A stretch of 64,000 nt of DNA from JACKLD01 sp049297695 (GCA_049297695.1 JBAQUT010000004.1:1-64000), one strand, 5' to 3'. Shown: positions 9,093 to 17,794, counted from the stretch's first letter. Notes: generated from the letters alone by a model not told the origin. A program made the numbers and translations.

Positions 9093-9672
9093 TTCTCTCA
9101 TTCTTTTATCCCTTATGCCATGGGTTTATGCCAATGCCCAAAGTGTCGAGGCCGAATGGCGGGTTACCAACACAGAAAGCCCGACAGTTGTACCAGCTTA
9201 CGCGGGGCAAGCTAACCCGTTTCCCACCATTACCGAGCAGGTGGTTGTTGTAGCCCCAACCCCCGAGGTAAGTGAAGCCGACCTTAAAAACCGCGAGAAA
9301 GCCGATATTCTCCAGCAAGCCCGTAATATCATTAACGGGAACCAAGCGTTTGTAGCGAATTTGGATAACATTCAATTTGATGGCTACATGGAGGGTTTGC
9401 GAGGTAAAAAAGTGTTGATGAAAGGGTCTTGGATCGGTATCGGGCAAACAATCAATGTTCCCGTCAAAGGGGCTAAAAATGCCTATGCCATGCTGGAAAA
9501 ACTCCAAGCGTTGGATGTTTCCTTGGCCAACCAAGTGAAAGCCGAGTTGGACGCCAAACTGATTAAAAAAGCCGTAACAGACATAAAAGTTGTTGATATT
9601 ACAAAAGAGAAGGTAACCTTGGTAGAAGGTTCTCAGCGTTACGAGGTAAGAATAAAACCTTCTACCTTGTGA
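9079..9672 (+). CDS. PilP-like periplasmic pilus assembly protein
   Basis: I place the start at ATG 9079 because GGAG lies seven bases upstream and the product then begins with a clean signal peptide (MFKHSSLILLSLMPWVYANA|QS). The 197-residue protein has a coiled or extended middle. The C-terminal beta-rich domain includes LMKGSWIGIGQTINVPVKG and ends with strands (VTLVEGSQRYEVRI) like the HR domain of PilP/GspC proteins that contact the secretin. The position after the PilO-like genes fits pilP in R64-type clusters. An ATG at 9061 would add six residues that spoil the signal peptide. Confidence 0.5.
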   Translation: MFKHSSLILLSLMPWVYANAQSVEAEWRVTNTESPTVVPAYAGQANPFPTITEQVVVVAPTPEVSEADLKNREKADILQQARNIINGNQAFVANLDNIQFDGYMEGLRGKKVLMKGSWIGIGQTINVPVKGAKNAYAMLEKLQALDVSLANQVKAELDAKLIKKAVTDIKVVDITKEKVTLVEGSQRYEVRIKPSTL

Positions 9673-9708
9673 GGCTACCTATAAGAAGAATGAAGGAGAG
9701 CCCGTACC

Positions 9709-10767
9709 GTGCAAGCCATGTTGATTTTCGCCCTGTTTGGAGCGTTCATGGCAGCCATTGCAGGTATTATTTCATCGGCAACCGATAGTACTTTGCAAAT
9801 GATGAAAAACCAAGTTGCCCAAGCACGGAGCTACTTTGACAGTGCGGAAAAAGTATGGCTGTACAACACCGTACCCGCACACTTGCAAATTCCGTTCAAT
9901 TCATGCCCCGATGGTACCAACTACGGGGTCCACGATGTCAAATCGTACCTGTGCCAAAACCAGATTGCCAAACTTGCCCAATGGTTGGGGTCTCAACAGG
10001 GCACCAAAGACCCTTGGAAAAACGATATTACAGGCTATGTCCTCCGCAAAGAAGTTCCTATTTACGCATCCGCCCCCGATTACGTGGTGTCGGTACCCGT
10101 AACGGCCATGGTGTTGGTATCCCCAGGGCCCGACCACCGTTTGGCACCAGCGTTGCAAGCCGATATCAACGCGTTGTCGGGCAGTTCTCAAATTAGGGAT
10201 GTTTTGCGTATTGCGGCGCCCAACCCAACGACATGCTCTGTGGCAACCGACGGTAGTTGTGATGATATTGTCCATACCTTCAGCGATATGAGCGCCCAGC
10301 AAAACCGTTGGCGTGGTGTTCAAGCGGCGGTAGACCGTATTGGTTCGGCCGCTGGCCGAGATTACGGCATGCAGTTTCGCAGTTTCCAATCCCAGCTTCC
10401 GGGTATTTATGCGGCCAACATTGCAAGCTTGTTCGATGCCAGCGGTAACTTGTCGGTAACCGCAAGCAACATCAACTTGTGGAAAAGCCAAGGCGTATCT
10501 CCCCCCACGTTTAACGATATCGACTTGAACGACCCCGAAGAGCGTGTACGTATCGGTGTGGATGCCGAGTTTGAGTATATTACCAACTCCGTCAGCGACG
10601 GCGGGAGCAGCTTGGCGTTGGCGTTTGCCGTATCAGATAGCCCAGGCGGTTACCAGGATGTTCTCACCATTTCCCTTTCCAACAGCGCAAGCCCTTGGGG
10701 ACTGTGGGATACACAGGGTGGTGTTCTTAAGTACCAAAACATTGTCAGTTTCACCCTCGTCAACTAA
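9709..10767 (+). CDS. Minor-pilin-like secreted protein
   Basis: The 352-residue product starts at GTG 9709, ten bases after AAGGAG; ATG 9718 is an alternative. It begins directly with a hydrophobic helix (MLIFALFGAFMAAIAGIISSA) followed by an amphipathic helix, like a mature type IV pilin but without a hydrophilic prepilin leader and processing glycine. A large Ser/Asn/Asp-rich globular part follows, with four cysteines (SCPDG, YLCQN, TTCSV, SCDDI). In R64 the equivalent place holds the tip adhesin PilV, but I see no direct similarity to it. It is probably exported and surface-exposed. Eleven bases separate it from the canonical prepilin downstream. Confidence 0.4.
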   Translation: MQAMLIFALFGAFMAAIAGIISSATDSTLQMMKNQVAQARSYFDSAEKVWLYNTVPAHLQIPFNSCPDGTNYGVHDVKSYLCQNQIAKLAQWLGSQQGTKDPWKNDITGYVLRKEVPIYASAPDYVVSVPVTAMVLVSPGPDHRLAPALQADINALSGSSQIRDVLRIAAPNPTTCSVATDGSCDDIVHTFSDMSAQQNRWRGVQAAVDRIGSAAGRDYGMQFRSFQSQLPGIYAANIASLFDASGNLSVTASNINLWKSQGVSPPTFNDIDLNDPEERVRIGVDAEFEYITNSVSDGGSSLALAFAVSDSPGGYQDVLTISLSNSASPWGLWDTQGGVLKYQNIVSFTLVN

Positions 10768-10777
10768 GGAGATACGT

Positions 10778-11872
10778 ATGAGCCACAAACCGTTCTTGTC
10801 CAAAGCGGGTTTTTCACTCCCCGAGATTATCCTTGTGGTGTCGGTCATGGCCATCATCGCCAGTTTGTCGGCCCCTCCCTTGATTGAGTTTATGAAACGT
10901 CGGGATATCCAGGTGGAAGAAAACACCCAAAACGAAATCGTGAAAGCGATGAAACTGTACTTGGCGGATAGAAATACATTGCCTGCCGATACCAGCCTCA
11001 CATGGGCCGACGAAGTTGCCCGTTACACCAATCTTTCGGCCCAGCAGATTGCGAACGATAAATGGGGCAAACCCCGTGTGTATGTGCGGTTGGTGGTTAC
11101 CGAAACGTTTTTGGGTACGCCGGTGGATATTTTTTACGTAACTCTTCACTCATCAGGCCCCAATCGTAAGGCCGAAGGCGGGGCCGCCACCGCAGGGGGC
11201 GAAACCATTGCAAACAGCGGTATTTCAACCAGCAGCAACAATTTTGATGCCCTGACCTCGACAGGGTGGTGGAAAAACAAGGCAACCGATACCGTCCGGA
11301 TTGATAGTTTTGTGGCGGCACAACCCGCTGTCGACGACATGATGATTCGCTTCACCGATTACGCCGATAAAATCGCAAAATACAACACGTCGCTTGAACG
11401 CTTGCAACGGATCTCCGAAGCTTTGGAGGTGTACTCCACAACCAAATATAACGAGGCAGCCATTGCTTGCATGACCGTGCCTTGCACGCCATCGGCCGAG
11501 AAATATATTTACTATCCCCGCTCGAACGACGGGGCCACAAACCCAGCCAGTTACTACGGAAGCAACACCGCAACCGACTTAACCACCTACAACAGCGGCA
11601 ACGCTATTTATAACAGCGATACCGACGATACCAACCGACGCACCCACATGATTAACTTGATGCGGATTTTGGGGCTGCCCGATGAATACTGCTGCAATGC
11701 CATGGAAAACATTACGGGCACAAAAAACGAAGTTCCTTTCTTCTACTTCAGCAACCCTCGCCCACGTACGGCCGCGGGCTGCGGTACCCGGCCCGACCCT
11801 GCTGTGGGCCGTACCTTGCCCGCCCGTATGACTGTGAAAGGCATTAACGAGGACACCAACGTGTGCGGCTAA
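10778..11872 (+). CDS. Large prepilin-like protein with canonical processing site
   Basis: The start is ATG 10778 with AAGGAG six bases before; the open frame extends further upstream, but only as a shadow of the previous gene. The 364-residue product has a textbook prepilin leader: KAG|FSLPEIILVVSVMAIIAS, cleaved after Gly11, with Phe at +1 and Glu at +5. The globular part is long for a pilin, rich in Thr/Asn/Tyr, and has several cysteines near the C-terminus (DEYCCNAME, AGCGTRP, NVCG). Size and position suggest a tip or minor pilin. It overlaps the next gene by ten bases. Confidence 0.65.
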   Translation: MSHKPFLSKAGFSLPEIILVVSVMAIIASLSAPPLIEFMKRRDIQVEENTQNEIVKAMKLYLADRNTLPADTSLTWADEVARYTNLSAQQIANDKWGKPRVYVRLVVTETFLGTPVDIFYVTLHSSGPNRKAEGGAATAGGETIANSGISTSSNNFDALTSTGWWKNKATDTVRIDSFVAAQPAVDDMMIRFTDYADKIAKYNTSLERLQRISEALEVYSTTKYNEAAIACMTVPCTPSAEKYIYYPRSNDGATNPASYYGSNTATDLTTYNSGNAIYNSDTDDTNRRTHMINLMRILGLPDEYCCNAMENITGTKNEVPFFYFSNPRPRTAAGCGTRPDPAVGRTLPARMTVKGINEDTNVCG

Positions 11873-12279
11873 CCGAGCTGGCAGACGTGTGGGTTTACGT
11901 AGGTCAGGCCTACCCTTGGGTAGCTCCAATGCTTGGAGCATTGTTAGGGGCTGTCGCGGGTTCGTTTCTCACCTGCGCATTAGCCCGTATTCCCCGTGGA
12001 ATCTCGTTGTGGCACCCGCCAAGCCAATGCGATACCTGCCAGCGCACGTTGGGTGTGGTAGATTTGATTCCGATTGTATCGTGGGTGGTGTTTCAAGGGA
12101 AATGCCGTAAGTGCAACGCATCTATTGGTAGCAGCGTCGTGTTGTGGGAGATTGTTTCCACAGCGGTGGGTGCTGGGTTGGGGTGGTGGTGGGGTCTGGC
12201 ATGGAGTACGTTTCCAGCTCTTCTGATAGGCCTTTCCCTCTATGCAACAGTGGTACTGCTTATAAAAAAGGCATCTTGA
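11863..12279 (+). CDS. Prepilin peptidase-like protein with the N-terminal domain only
   Basis: The 138-residue membrane protein starts at GTG 11863 inside the end of the previous gene. It matches the N-terminal DiS_P_DiS domain of prepilin peptidases (GspO/PilD): a first membrane helix (GALLGAVAGSFLTCALARIP), then CDTCQRTLGVVDLIPIVSW and KCRKCNASIG, giving the two CxxC pairs. Two more hydrophobic segments follow. The A24 peptidase domain with its two catalytic aspartates is absent, and the sequence after the stop does not continue it in any frame. As encoded it should not cleave prepilins by itself. It may be a truncated enzyme, a methylation-only subunit, or a partner of a peptidase encoded elsewhere. 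Confidence 0.65.
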   Translation: MRLTELADVWVYVGQAYPWVAPMLGALLGAVAGSFLTCALARIPRGISLWHPPSQCDTCQRTLGVVDLIPIVSWVVFQGKCRKCNASIGSSVVLWEIVSTAVGAGLGWWWGLAWSTFPALLIGLSLYATVVLLIKKAS

Positions 12280-12369
12280 TGCTGATTTCCCACATACAGG
12301 TTTGCAAAAGCCCCCCAGGCTTAGGCTAAGGCTTGGTAAAATCCCACCATTCCCGCACAGTATGGGGGT

Positions 12370-15114
12370 ATGAACAAGGTCTGGTCACGGTGCTGCATTC
12401 CCACCGCGTTGGCGTTAAGCCTCGCGGGGTGTATGGTTGCATCGCAATCCCAAACCAGTCTTGGCGATTTCCAACTCCCCACGGCCCAACAAAATCAAGC
12501 CCAACAAACGGTGGTGGTAGAAAATCGCATGGCGGCGCTGACGCCCATGGTTCCAGCCAGCAAGCCAATCCCGCGCAGCCTTGTGTTGCTCCGCCGGACC
12601 GAACCTGTGGAACGACCCCCAAGCCCGGAAGAGTTGGAAGCCAAAATCCAACGCATGGCCGGTGCCTTGGTGGCCGAGCGGGAGCAGGCTATTTTGGAAG
12701 CCGCCGCCGCTGCCAGCGCCCAACAAGCGGGCTTGATTGCTGCCCAAACAGGCCAACAACTGGCGGCCTCCGAGCAACGGTTGAAGCAGTACAGCGATGC
12801 CTTAACCCAGCAAGTGGCCACCGAAACCAAAACCTACGCCGCCCAAAATACCCAAGCCACGGCCGACCAATTGAAAACCTTTGCCGAGGAAGCCGCCGCC
12901 CGCGCCGCCATGGCGGCCCAGCAAGCCGCCACTGCTACCTCCGAGCAACAAGCCAAACAAGCCGAAGCCCGCAGCAAAGCCTTTGTGGTGGGCGAGCTGG
13001 CCACGCGTGAAAGCATCACCGCCGCCAAACTGGGCGAACTTTCCGCCCAAGCCAGCGCCTCCGAAGCCCGTACCAAGGCGTTGCTAGAAACATCGTCCGC
13101 CCAACTGGCCGCGCTTACCCAAACCACGTCGGCCCAGCTTTCGGCGCAACAACAGGTGTTGGCGGCGCAACTTTCCGCCCAGCAGCAAACGGCCAGCGCT
13201 ACCAGCTCGGCTAAGTTGGAAGCCCTTGCCGCCAGCAACAACGCCTACTGGCAATCCACCCAAAGCCAATTGGTGGGGTTGGATAACCAAACCACCAAAG
13301 CCTTGGCCGATGTGCGCATGCAACTGGCCGCCGCCAGCCAGCAAGGCAAAGAATATGCCCGCCTCCAGGCTTTGGAAGCCCAGCTGAAGGCCCAGCAAAA
13401 CGCCATTGCTACCGCCCAAACCGAGGCCCAGCAAGCCGAATCCCGCGCCAAAACCTTTACAGCCGAGCAGATGGCCGCCCGCAACGAAGTGATAGGAAGC
13501 CAGATTGCGGCGTTGAAAGAAACCACGGGCATACGGTTTGATACCAACCAAAAACTTACCGAAGCCAAATTGGAAAACGTGGCCACGCGCCTGAACGCGG
13601 CGGACGCCCAAACTCGCACCGAACTGGCCGCTAACCAGAAGGTGAACGAAGCGCGGTTCTCCAACGTGGTATCAAAATTGGAGCAAGGCCAACAGTTGAC
13701 CAAAGCCGAATTGACCCAACTTCAGCAAGCAACAGCCAGCCAGCTAGGGGCCTTGGATAAGTCCACCGCCGACCGCATCCAAAACTTGGCCGATAACACC
13801 CGTACTGGCATCCAATGGCAGCAAGATATGACCGCCGCCCAATTGGCCGCGCTGGATGATAAAACCCAATCCAATCTGCAAGCCATTCAACACACCACGG
13901 GCAGCCAGTTTGAAGCCATGAACGCCATTCAAGCCGCCCGCCACCAAGCTACGGTGCAACAGCTGGCAGGCGTGCAAGAAGCCACCAACGCCAAACTGGA
14001 CGCTGCCGAAATGGCCAGCAGCTTGCGTAATGCCCAAACCGTGCAACGGCTGGAAGATTTGGAACAGCTTACCGCCAGCAACCAACGCCTGATGCAAGCC
14101 GAAAGCCGCCGGATGGCCAGTGTGCTCTCGCAATACACCGATACCCAGTTTGCGGCCCTTTCCCAGCAAACCGATGCCACCATCGCCCATGTGGCCAGCG
14201 TGGGTAAAATGGATGTGGAAGACCTCCGCCACGATACCGCCAATCAATTGAAAACCTATTATCAAGCCGCCAAGCTGAAATCGGAGCAGCTCACCAAAGC
14301 CACCGAAACCAAGCTTGCTAACCGTATCGCCCAAGCCCAAACGGAAAGCGAAACCAAGCGCCTGAAACCGGAACAGGTGAAGGCCATGGCGAAAGAAACC
14401 TTTGCCGAATCCGCCCCCGAAGTCCGTGCGGTAACGTTGCAAACCTTGGCCGATGCCCAAGATTACATCCGCACCGTGGCCAGCAACGCCGTGAAAGATG
14501 GCGACCCCGAAATGGGCAAAGCCCTGCAGAAAGCCGCCCGCGACGTGATTGTGAAAGACAAAGATATCGTGTTCGCCATGCGCAAAGTGGCCGACAAACA
14601 GTTGGAAAAACGTTTGGTGGAACTCAACCAACCCACAGGCCCCGTGAAAGACGCCCAAGGCCGTACCACCGTGTACAGCGCGGGGGATGACGTGAGCATC
14701 AACAGCAAAGGTTTGGGTGTGGCGCCGATTGGTGGCGATGCCGCCATTGAACCCGCCGCGGGCGACGTGAAACTGGCTGGCCTTGCCAAACCCAGCATGA
14801 TGAAGGCCCGCCAGCGCCAAGATTGGATTGATTTGCGCAAATACCGCGTTATTGTGCACGAAGACGGTAAAACCTTGCCTCAACTGTTGGGCGACGTGAT
14901 GGGCAAAGCCGAAACCTACACGGGACCGTGGGAAGTCAAATGGAAGATTGACCCCAAAAACAACGATGTGCTGAACGAAAAATTCAGTTTGGATGCCGAA
15001 ACCACGTTTGAAGAGTTTGTGAACTATTTAGCCAACTACATGGTCAACGCCCGCGGGGTTAAGCTATCCTTCAGCTTGTTTGATAGCGAACGGGTGCTGG
15101 TGATCAGTGATTAA
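12370..15114 (+). CDS. Giant Ala/Gln-rich coiled-coil lipoprotein with TcpQ-like C-terminal domain
   Basis: The 914-residue product has a lipoprotein signal (LALSLAGC, Cys21). About residues 90-780 form a nearly continuous coiled coil rich in Ala, Gln, Thr and Glu, with recurrent units such as TSAQLSAQQQ and AKLEALAAS. The last 95 residues are a compact domain beginning YRVIVHEDGKTLPQLLGDVM and ending RVLVISD, the same domain type as in the proteins at 329 and 15107. The likely picture is a lipid-anchored rod in the periplasm, or a surface fibre, capped by a secretin-associated domain; this is inference. The gene follows a 90-base gap, so it may start its own transcript. The skewed composition causes long spurious open frames on the other strand. 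Confidence 0.6.
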   Translation: MNKVWSRCCIPTALALSLAGCMVASQSQTSLGDFQLPTAQQNQAQQTVVVENRMAALTPMVPASKPIPRSLVLLRRTEPVERPPSPEELEAKIQRMAGALVAEREQAILEAAAAASAQQAGLIAAQTGQQLAASEQRLKQYSDALTQQVATETKTYAAQNTQATADQLKTFAEEAAARAAMAAQQAATATSEQQAKQAEARSKAFVVGELATRESITAAKLGELSAQASASEARTKALLETSSAQLAALTQTTSAQLSAQQQVLAAQLSAQQQTASATSSAKLEALAASNNAYWQSTQSQLVGLDNQTTKALADVRMQLAAASQQGKEYARLQALEAQLKAQQNAIATAQTEAQQAESRAKTFTAEQMAARNEVIGSQIAALKETTGIRFDTNQKLTEAKLENVATRLNAADAQTRTELAANQKVNEARFSNVVSKLEQGQQLTKAELTQLQQATASQLGALDKSTADRIQNLADNTRTGIQWQQDMTAAQLAALDDKTQSNLQAIQHTTGSQFEAMNAIQAARHQATVQQLAGVQEATNAKLDAAEMASSLRNAQTVQRLEDLEQLTASNQRLMQAESRRMASVLSQYTDTQFAALSQQTDATIAHVASVGKMDVEDLRHDTANQLKTYYQAAKLKSEQLTKATETKLANRIAQAQTESETKRLKPEQVKAMAKETFAESAPEVRAVTLQTLADAQDYIRTVASNAVKDGDPEMGKALQKAARDVIVKDKDIVFAMRKVADKQLEKRLVELNQPTGPVKDAQGRTTVYSAGDDVSINSKGLGVAPIGGDAAIEPAAGDVKLAGLAKPSMMKARQRQDWIDLRKYRVIVHEDGKTLPQLLGDVMGKAETYTGPWEVKWKIDPKNNDVLNEKFSLDAETTFEEFVNYLANYMVNARGVKLSFSLFDSERVLVISD

Positions 15115-16561
15115 GAACAATAACCTTCACCGCTGCATGCTCGTAGGGGCCAGCTTGGCTTTGCCCAGTTTGGGGTTTGCCTTGGCGGAACGCCTCCCCG
15201 CCATCGAACGCGGTGTGAAAGACGGCGTGGTGATAGCCGAAACCCGCATGGCCCAAGGCGATAGCTCGGTGATTGATGCCCTTGGCCAACCCGCCGATTG
15301 CAACGGCCCCGCCCTGCAGGTGAAAGTGGCCAGCGCCTTGGGCGAAAGCCACGCCCTGTACGATGCCAGCGGCGAACCCTGCAGCGATGCCAGCTTGTTG
15401 TTTGATGGCACCAGCGCCCTGGGCCAGCGTGCGGCCGACCCCGCCGTGCAAATTGGCTTTGTGGATGCTTTGGGCGCGTTCCCCGCCGAAACCCTTCCCG
15501 CACTCCCCCGCATTGTGGTGAACAGCGACCTCATGCCCGCCGACGCTCCGTTGGCGACACCTACTAACCCCGTGGGCGCCCCAGCGGCCGATCCCTTGGC
15601 GGAAACCATCCGTGCCTGGCAAGGCAACGTGGCCCAACTGGACGACCAAACCCAACGGGATGAGATTATCGGCCAAGGCGAAGCCACCCAAGCTGCCTTG
15701 CGGAGCCTAGACCGTCAAACCGTGGATGTTTCCAGCCAGCACGACAAAGTGAACACCCTGCTGGCCAGCCTGCGGGAAAAAGAACGGGAACTGGCCGCCG
15801 CCGAAGCCCGCGCCAAATCCAGCCGCTTGAACAGTCAACAGCAACGGAGCATGGCGGAAGCCACGCTCACCAAAGCCCAACAGGCCGAACAAGCTATGCG
15901 GGCGGAACTTCAAGCCGCCAAAGAGCGCTTGGCCCTGCAAGAAACCCAAAACCAACAATTGGCCGCCAGCAAAGCGAAGCAGGAAAAACTCCTTACGGGC
16001 CAAATCGCCTCCATGGGGGATGATTTGAAAGCGGCGGAAGCCAAAGCCAACGCCGGCCGCCAAGAGCTGATTGCCCAAGCCGCCGCCAAAATTGCCGAAG
16101 CCGAAGCCTTGGCCAACACCGCCCGCCTGCAGGAGGCCGATGCCAAAGCCCGCGAAGCCGCCCGCCTGAAACAAGAGGCCGAAACCATGCTGGCCCGCGC
16201 CATGGATTTGGCCAACAACAAGGCCGTGATTGCGAGCGGTATGGAAAACATCTCTCCCAAGGCCGCCCCTATGGCGCTGATGGACGTGCCCGTGGTGTTC
16301 CATGCCACCAACCAAACCCTGCCGGAGTTGCTGCAAGCCATCGTGAAGCAAGCCGAACCCCAAGCTGGCGCATGGAAAGCCGATTTCCAACTGACCAAAG
16401 CCAACAGCTTTATTTTATCTGAAAAATGGAGCCTCACCGCCGAAGCCCCCGTGAAAGACCTGCTGGATATCCTTACCCAGCAAATCCAAACCGCCCATAA
16501 AGTGAAACTCACCTTCACCCAGTTTCCTCAAGCACGGTTGGTGGTGGTGACAGATAACTAA
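15107..16561 (+). CDS. Secreted coiled-coil protein with TcpQ-like C-terminal domain
   Basis: The 484-residue product starts at GTG 15107, overlapping the end of the previous gene; ATG 15137 is an alternative that keeps the signal peptide (LVGASLALPSLGFALA). Residues 30-170 are a globular Ala-rich region. About 200-370 are a coiled coil (AEARAKSS, AEQAMRAELQAAKERL). About 390-484 form the C-terminal domain, with TLPELLQAIVKQ and a final LVVVTDN. This domain is shared with the upstream 914-residue lipoprotein, so the two are paralogues in their C-terminal parts. It is the last gene of the pilus block before the repeat-bearing gap at 16562-16831. Confidence 0.6.
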   Translation: MIKNNNLHRCMLVGASLALPSLGFALAERLPAIERGVKDGVVIAETRMAQGDSSVIDALGQPADCNGPALQVKVASALGESHALYDASGEPCSDASLLFDGTSALGQRAADPAVQIGFVDALGAFPAETLPALPRIVVNSDLMPADAPLATPTNPVGAPAADPLAETIRAWQGNVAQLDDQTQRDEIIGQGEATQAALRSLDRQTVDVSSQHDKVNTLLASLREKERELAAAEARAKSSRLNSQQQRSMAEATLTKAQQAEQAMRAELQAAKERLALQETQNQQLAASKAKQEKLLTGQIASMGDDLKAAEAKANAGRQELIAQAAAKIAEAEALANTARLQEADAKAREAARLKQEAETMLARAMDLANNKAVIASGMENISPKAAPMALMDVPVVFHATNQTLPELLQAIVKQAEPQAGAWKADFQLTKANSFILSEKWSLTAEAPVKDLLDILTQQIQTAHKVKLTFTQFPQARLVVVTDN

Positions 16562-16567
16562 CAACGA

Positions 16568-16611
16568 CATCGTCGTCATGGCGAGCGCAGCGTGGTCATC
16601 TCAAGCCAAGA
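16568..16611. repeat. Short intergenic repeat, copy 1 (CGTCATGGCG...GTCATCTCA type)
   Basis: The stretch contains CGTCATGGCGAGCGCAGCG followed by TGGTCATCTCAAGCCAA. A related stretch at 23424-23482 has the same ends (CGTCATGGCG and TAGTCATCTCATGCCAA) around a different middle. Both lie in gaps between co-directional genes. This is a degenerate interspersed repeat and has no coding potential. Confidence 0.45.
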
Positions 16612-16621
16612 GGTATAAACA

Positions 16622-16690
16622 AGGGTTAAGGGGGCGCTAGCCCCCTTACGCCGCAGGCGTCATTCCGGCCGCAGAGCCGGAATCCAGAGC
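16622..16690. repeat. GC-rich palindromic repeat element, partial copy
   Basis: The sequence has two consecutive hairpins: AAGGGGGCGCTAGCCCCCTT and ATTCCGGC...GCCGGAAT. The shared core ACGCCGCAGGCGTCATT between them also occurs, with small changes, in the left arms of the elements at 17831 and 55036. The right arm seen in those two copies is missing here. It lies between the pilus block and the F-type secretion genes and could act as a weak terminator or as RNA structure. Confidence 0.6.
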
Positions 16691-16740
16691 TCACAACGAA
16701 GCCACCATAAGGCATATTTTTGGTGCTATAAAGCAACACC

Positions 16741-16771
16741 TGCCTCCTGCTACCTGCTACCTGCCTCCTGC
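16741..16771. repeat. Heptamer array of CTACCTG type
   Basis: The units CTACCTG, CTACCTG and CCTCCTG follow each other directly, preceded by another CCTCCTG-like unit. Similar short arrays occur at 23493-23520, 25471-25498 and, on the opposite strand, at 50219-50256. The array lies about 45 bases upstream of the ribosome site of the first F-pilin-like gene. No function is evident. Confidence 0.45.
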
Positions 16772-16831
16772 AAGGCCTTGCAAACCTCGCCCGCCGCCCC
16801 ATAATGTATCTAACCAAAGGAGAAACAACCT

Positions 16832-17203
16832 ATGAAATTATCGTCCAACGCCCTTCTGACTGTAGCCTTAGTGGCTGTTCTAGTACTGGTGGGAACAGAT
16901 GTACATGCCCAAACAACTGGTGTTCTTTATACAAAAACGCGTGATTTAGTTACTGGAAATATTGGGTTCTTTATTGGCCTGCTGCTTGCAGTATGGGGTA
17001 TCTGGACTTGGGTTGTAAAACAAGAAACCATGGCTGGAATTTTTATGATTGTGGGTGGTGTTTTGATTACCATTTCTCCGGGTGTACTTAACTTTATGAG
17101 CAGTATTGTTAACCCTGTTGCTAAGCTTGGTGCAACATCACTCACAGAAGTTAAAGGTTCTAATGAAACTAAAGATTTGATTGGTATTGGTAGTGGGCAG
17201 TAA
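16832..17203 (+). CDS. F-pilin/TraA-like subunit, first of two tandem paralogues
   Basis: The 123-residue product has a signal peptide (cut near VHA|QTT, residue 26) and two transmembrane helices separated by a short loop (about residues 42-64 and 68-90). It ends with a hydrophilic tail. This is the layout of conjugative pilins of the TraA/VirB2 type. The core IGFFIGLLLAVWGIW is closely matched by LGFFVALVLAIWGIW in the next gene. The ribosome site AAAGGAG is strong. The gene is clearly richer in A and T than its neighbours and uses different synonymous codons. Its place directly before traL is exactly where traA lies in F-type systems, which is the best support for the call. Confidence 0.6.
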   Translation: MKLSSNALLTVALVAVLVLVGTDVHAQTTGVLYTKTRDLVTGNIGFFIGLLLAVWGIWTWVVKQETMAGIFMIVGGVLITISPGVLNFMSSIVNPVAKLGATSLTEVKGSNETKDLIGIGSGQ

Positions 17204-17515
17204 ATGATTAAAAAACTAAATATCTTGTGTGTGGGGCTGCTGATATTTCAGCCCCTTTTTGTTTTTGCGGCTGAGTCTGATGTTGCAGGTAGTCGTGAAT
17301 TGAGTGCATTGAGCAATGTTGTAACAGGCCAGTTAGGTTTTTTTGTAGCCCTTGTGTTGGCCATATGGGGTATTTGGAAAATGTTTGTGTCTGGGGAAAA
17401 TGCGGCAGGTTTCATTCTGTTAATTTGCGGCGCGGCTCTAACAATATTCCCTGGGATATTTAATTTTGCTGAAAGTATAGTTGTTCCATTTGCAAAAGCG
17501 ATTACAGGTGGTTGA
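17204..17515 (+). CDS. F-pilin/TraA-like subunit, second tandem paralogue
   Basis: The 103-residue product starts immediately after the stop of its paralogue. It has a signal peptide (about 23 residues, VFAA|ES) and two membrane helices, with VVTGQLGFFVALVLAIWGIW and ALTIFPGIFNFAESIVVP aligning to the first copy. It lacks the hydrophilic tail of about 25 residues found on the first copy. The gene is AT-rich like its partner. The pair may make a two-component pilus, or one may be a minor or regulatory pilin. No ribosome site better than the overlapping context is visible, so translation may be coupled to the upstream gene. Confidence 0.6.
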   Translation: MIKKLNILCVGLLIFQPLFVFAAESDVAGSRELSALSNVVTGQLGFFVALVLAIWGIWKMFVSGENAAGFILLICGAALTIFPGIFNFAESIVVPFAKAITGG

Positions 17516-17524
17516 TATTTTATT

Positions 17525-17794
17525 ATGAATGCCCGCCCCGTCCCCCGCAACATTGACCGCCCCAACCGTATCCCCGAATACGTCATTACATGGACGGCAT
17601 CTTACTACGGCACCATGTTTGTCTCCCGTGAAGCCATTCTTGCCTTTTTGATTTCCTTCATGGCCGTCTACCTCATGTACCGCTTCACGCTGGAAAAGCC
17701 CGAAGGCATCATGATGCGCATGCTGTACAAATACGTGCAAATCGGCAAGCTGCGGCCAAGCCCACGGTTTGTGAAACGGTTTGAGCTGTCGTGA
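17525..17794 (+). CDS. traL: TraL-like type IV secretion protein
   Basis: The 89-residue product has a basic, Pro-rich start (RPVPRNIDRPNRIPEY), two hydrophobic segments (about 23-37 and 39-56) and a basic C-terminal tail ending GKLRPSPRFVKRFE. Length, topology and the tail fit TraL of F-type systems, an inner-membrane protein near the assembly ATPase (the VirB3 counterpart). It follows the pilins by nine bases. Codon use changes back to the GC-richer local norm here. A 400-base gap with a repeat element separates it from traE, which normally follows directly. Confidence 0.75.
   Translation: MNARPVPRNIDRPNRIPEYVITWTASYYGTMFVSREAILAFLISFMAVYLMYRFTLEKPEGIMMRMLYKYVQIGKLRPSPRFVKRFELS

Noticed and set aside
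13744..14883. 379-codon minus-strand frame opposite the coiled-coil lipoprotein
   Set aside because: The Ala/Gln-rich codons of the + strand gene keep the reverse frame open. The translation is a Gly/His/Phe-rich low-complexity sequence.
16741..16771. CRISPR-like array
   Set aside because: The units are seven bases, directly adjacent, without spacers; no cas genes are present.
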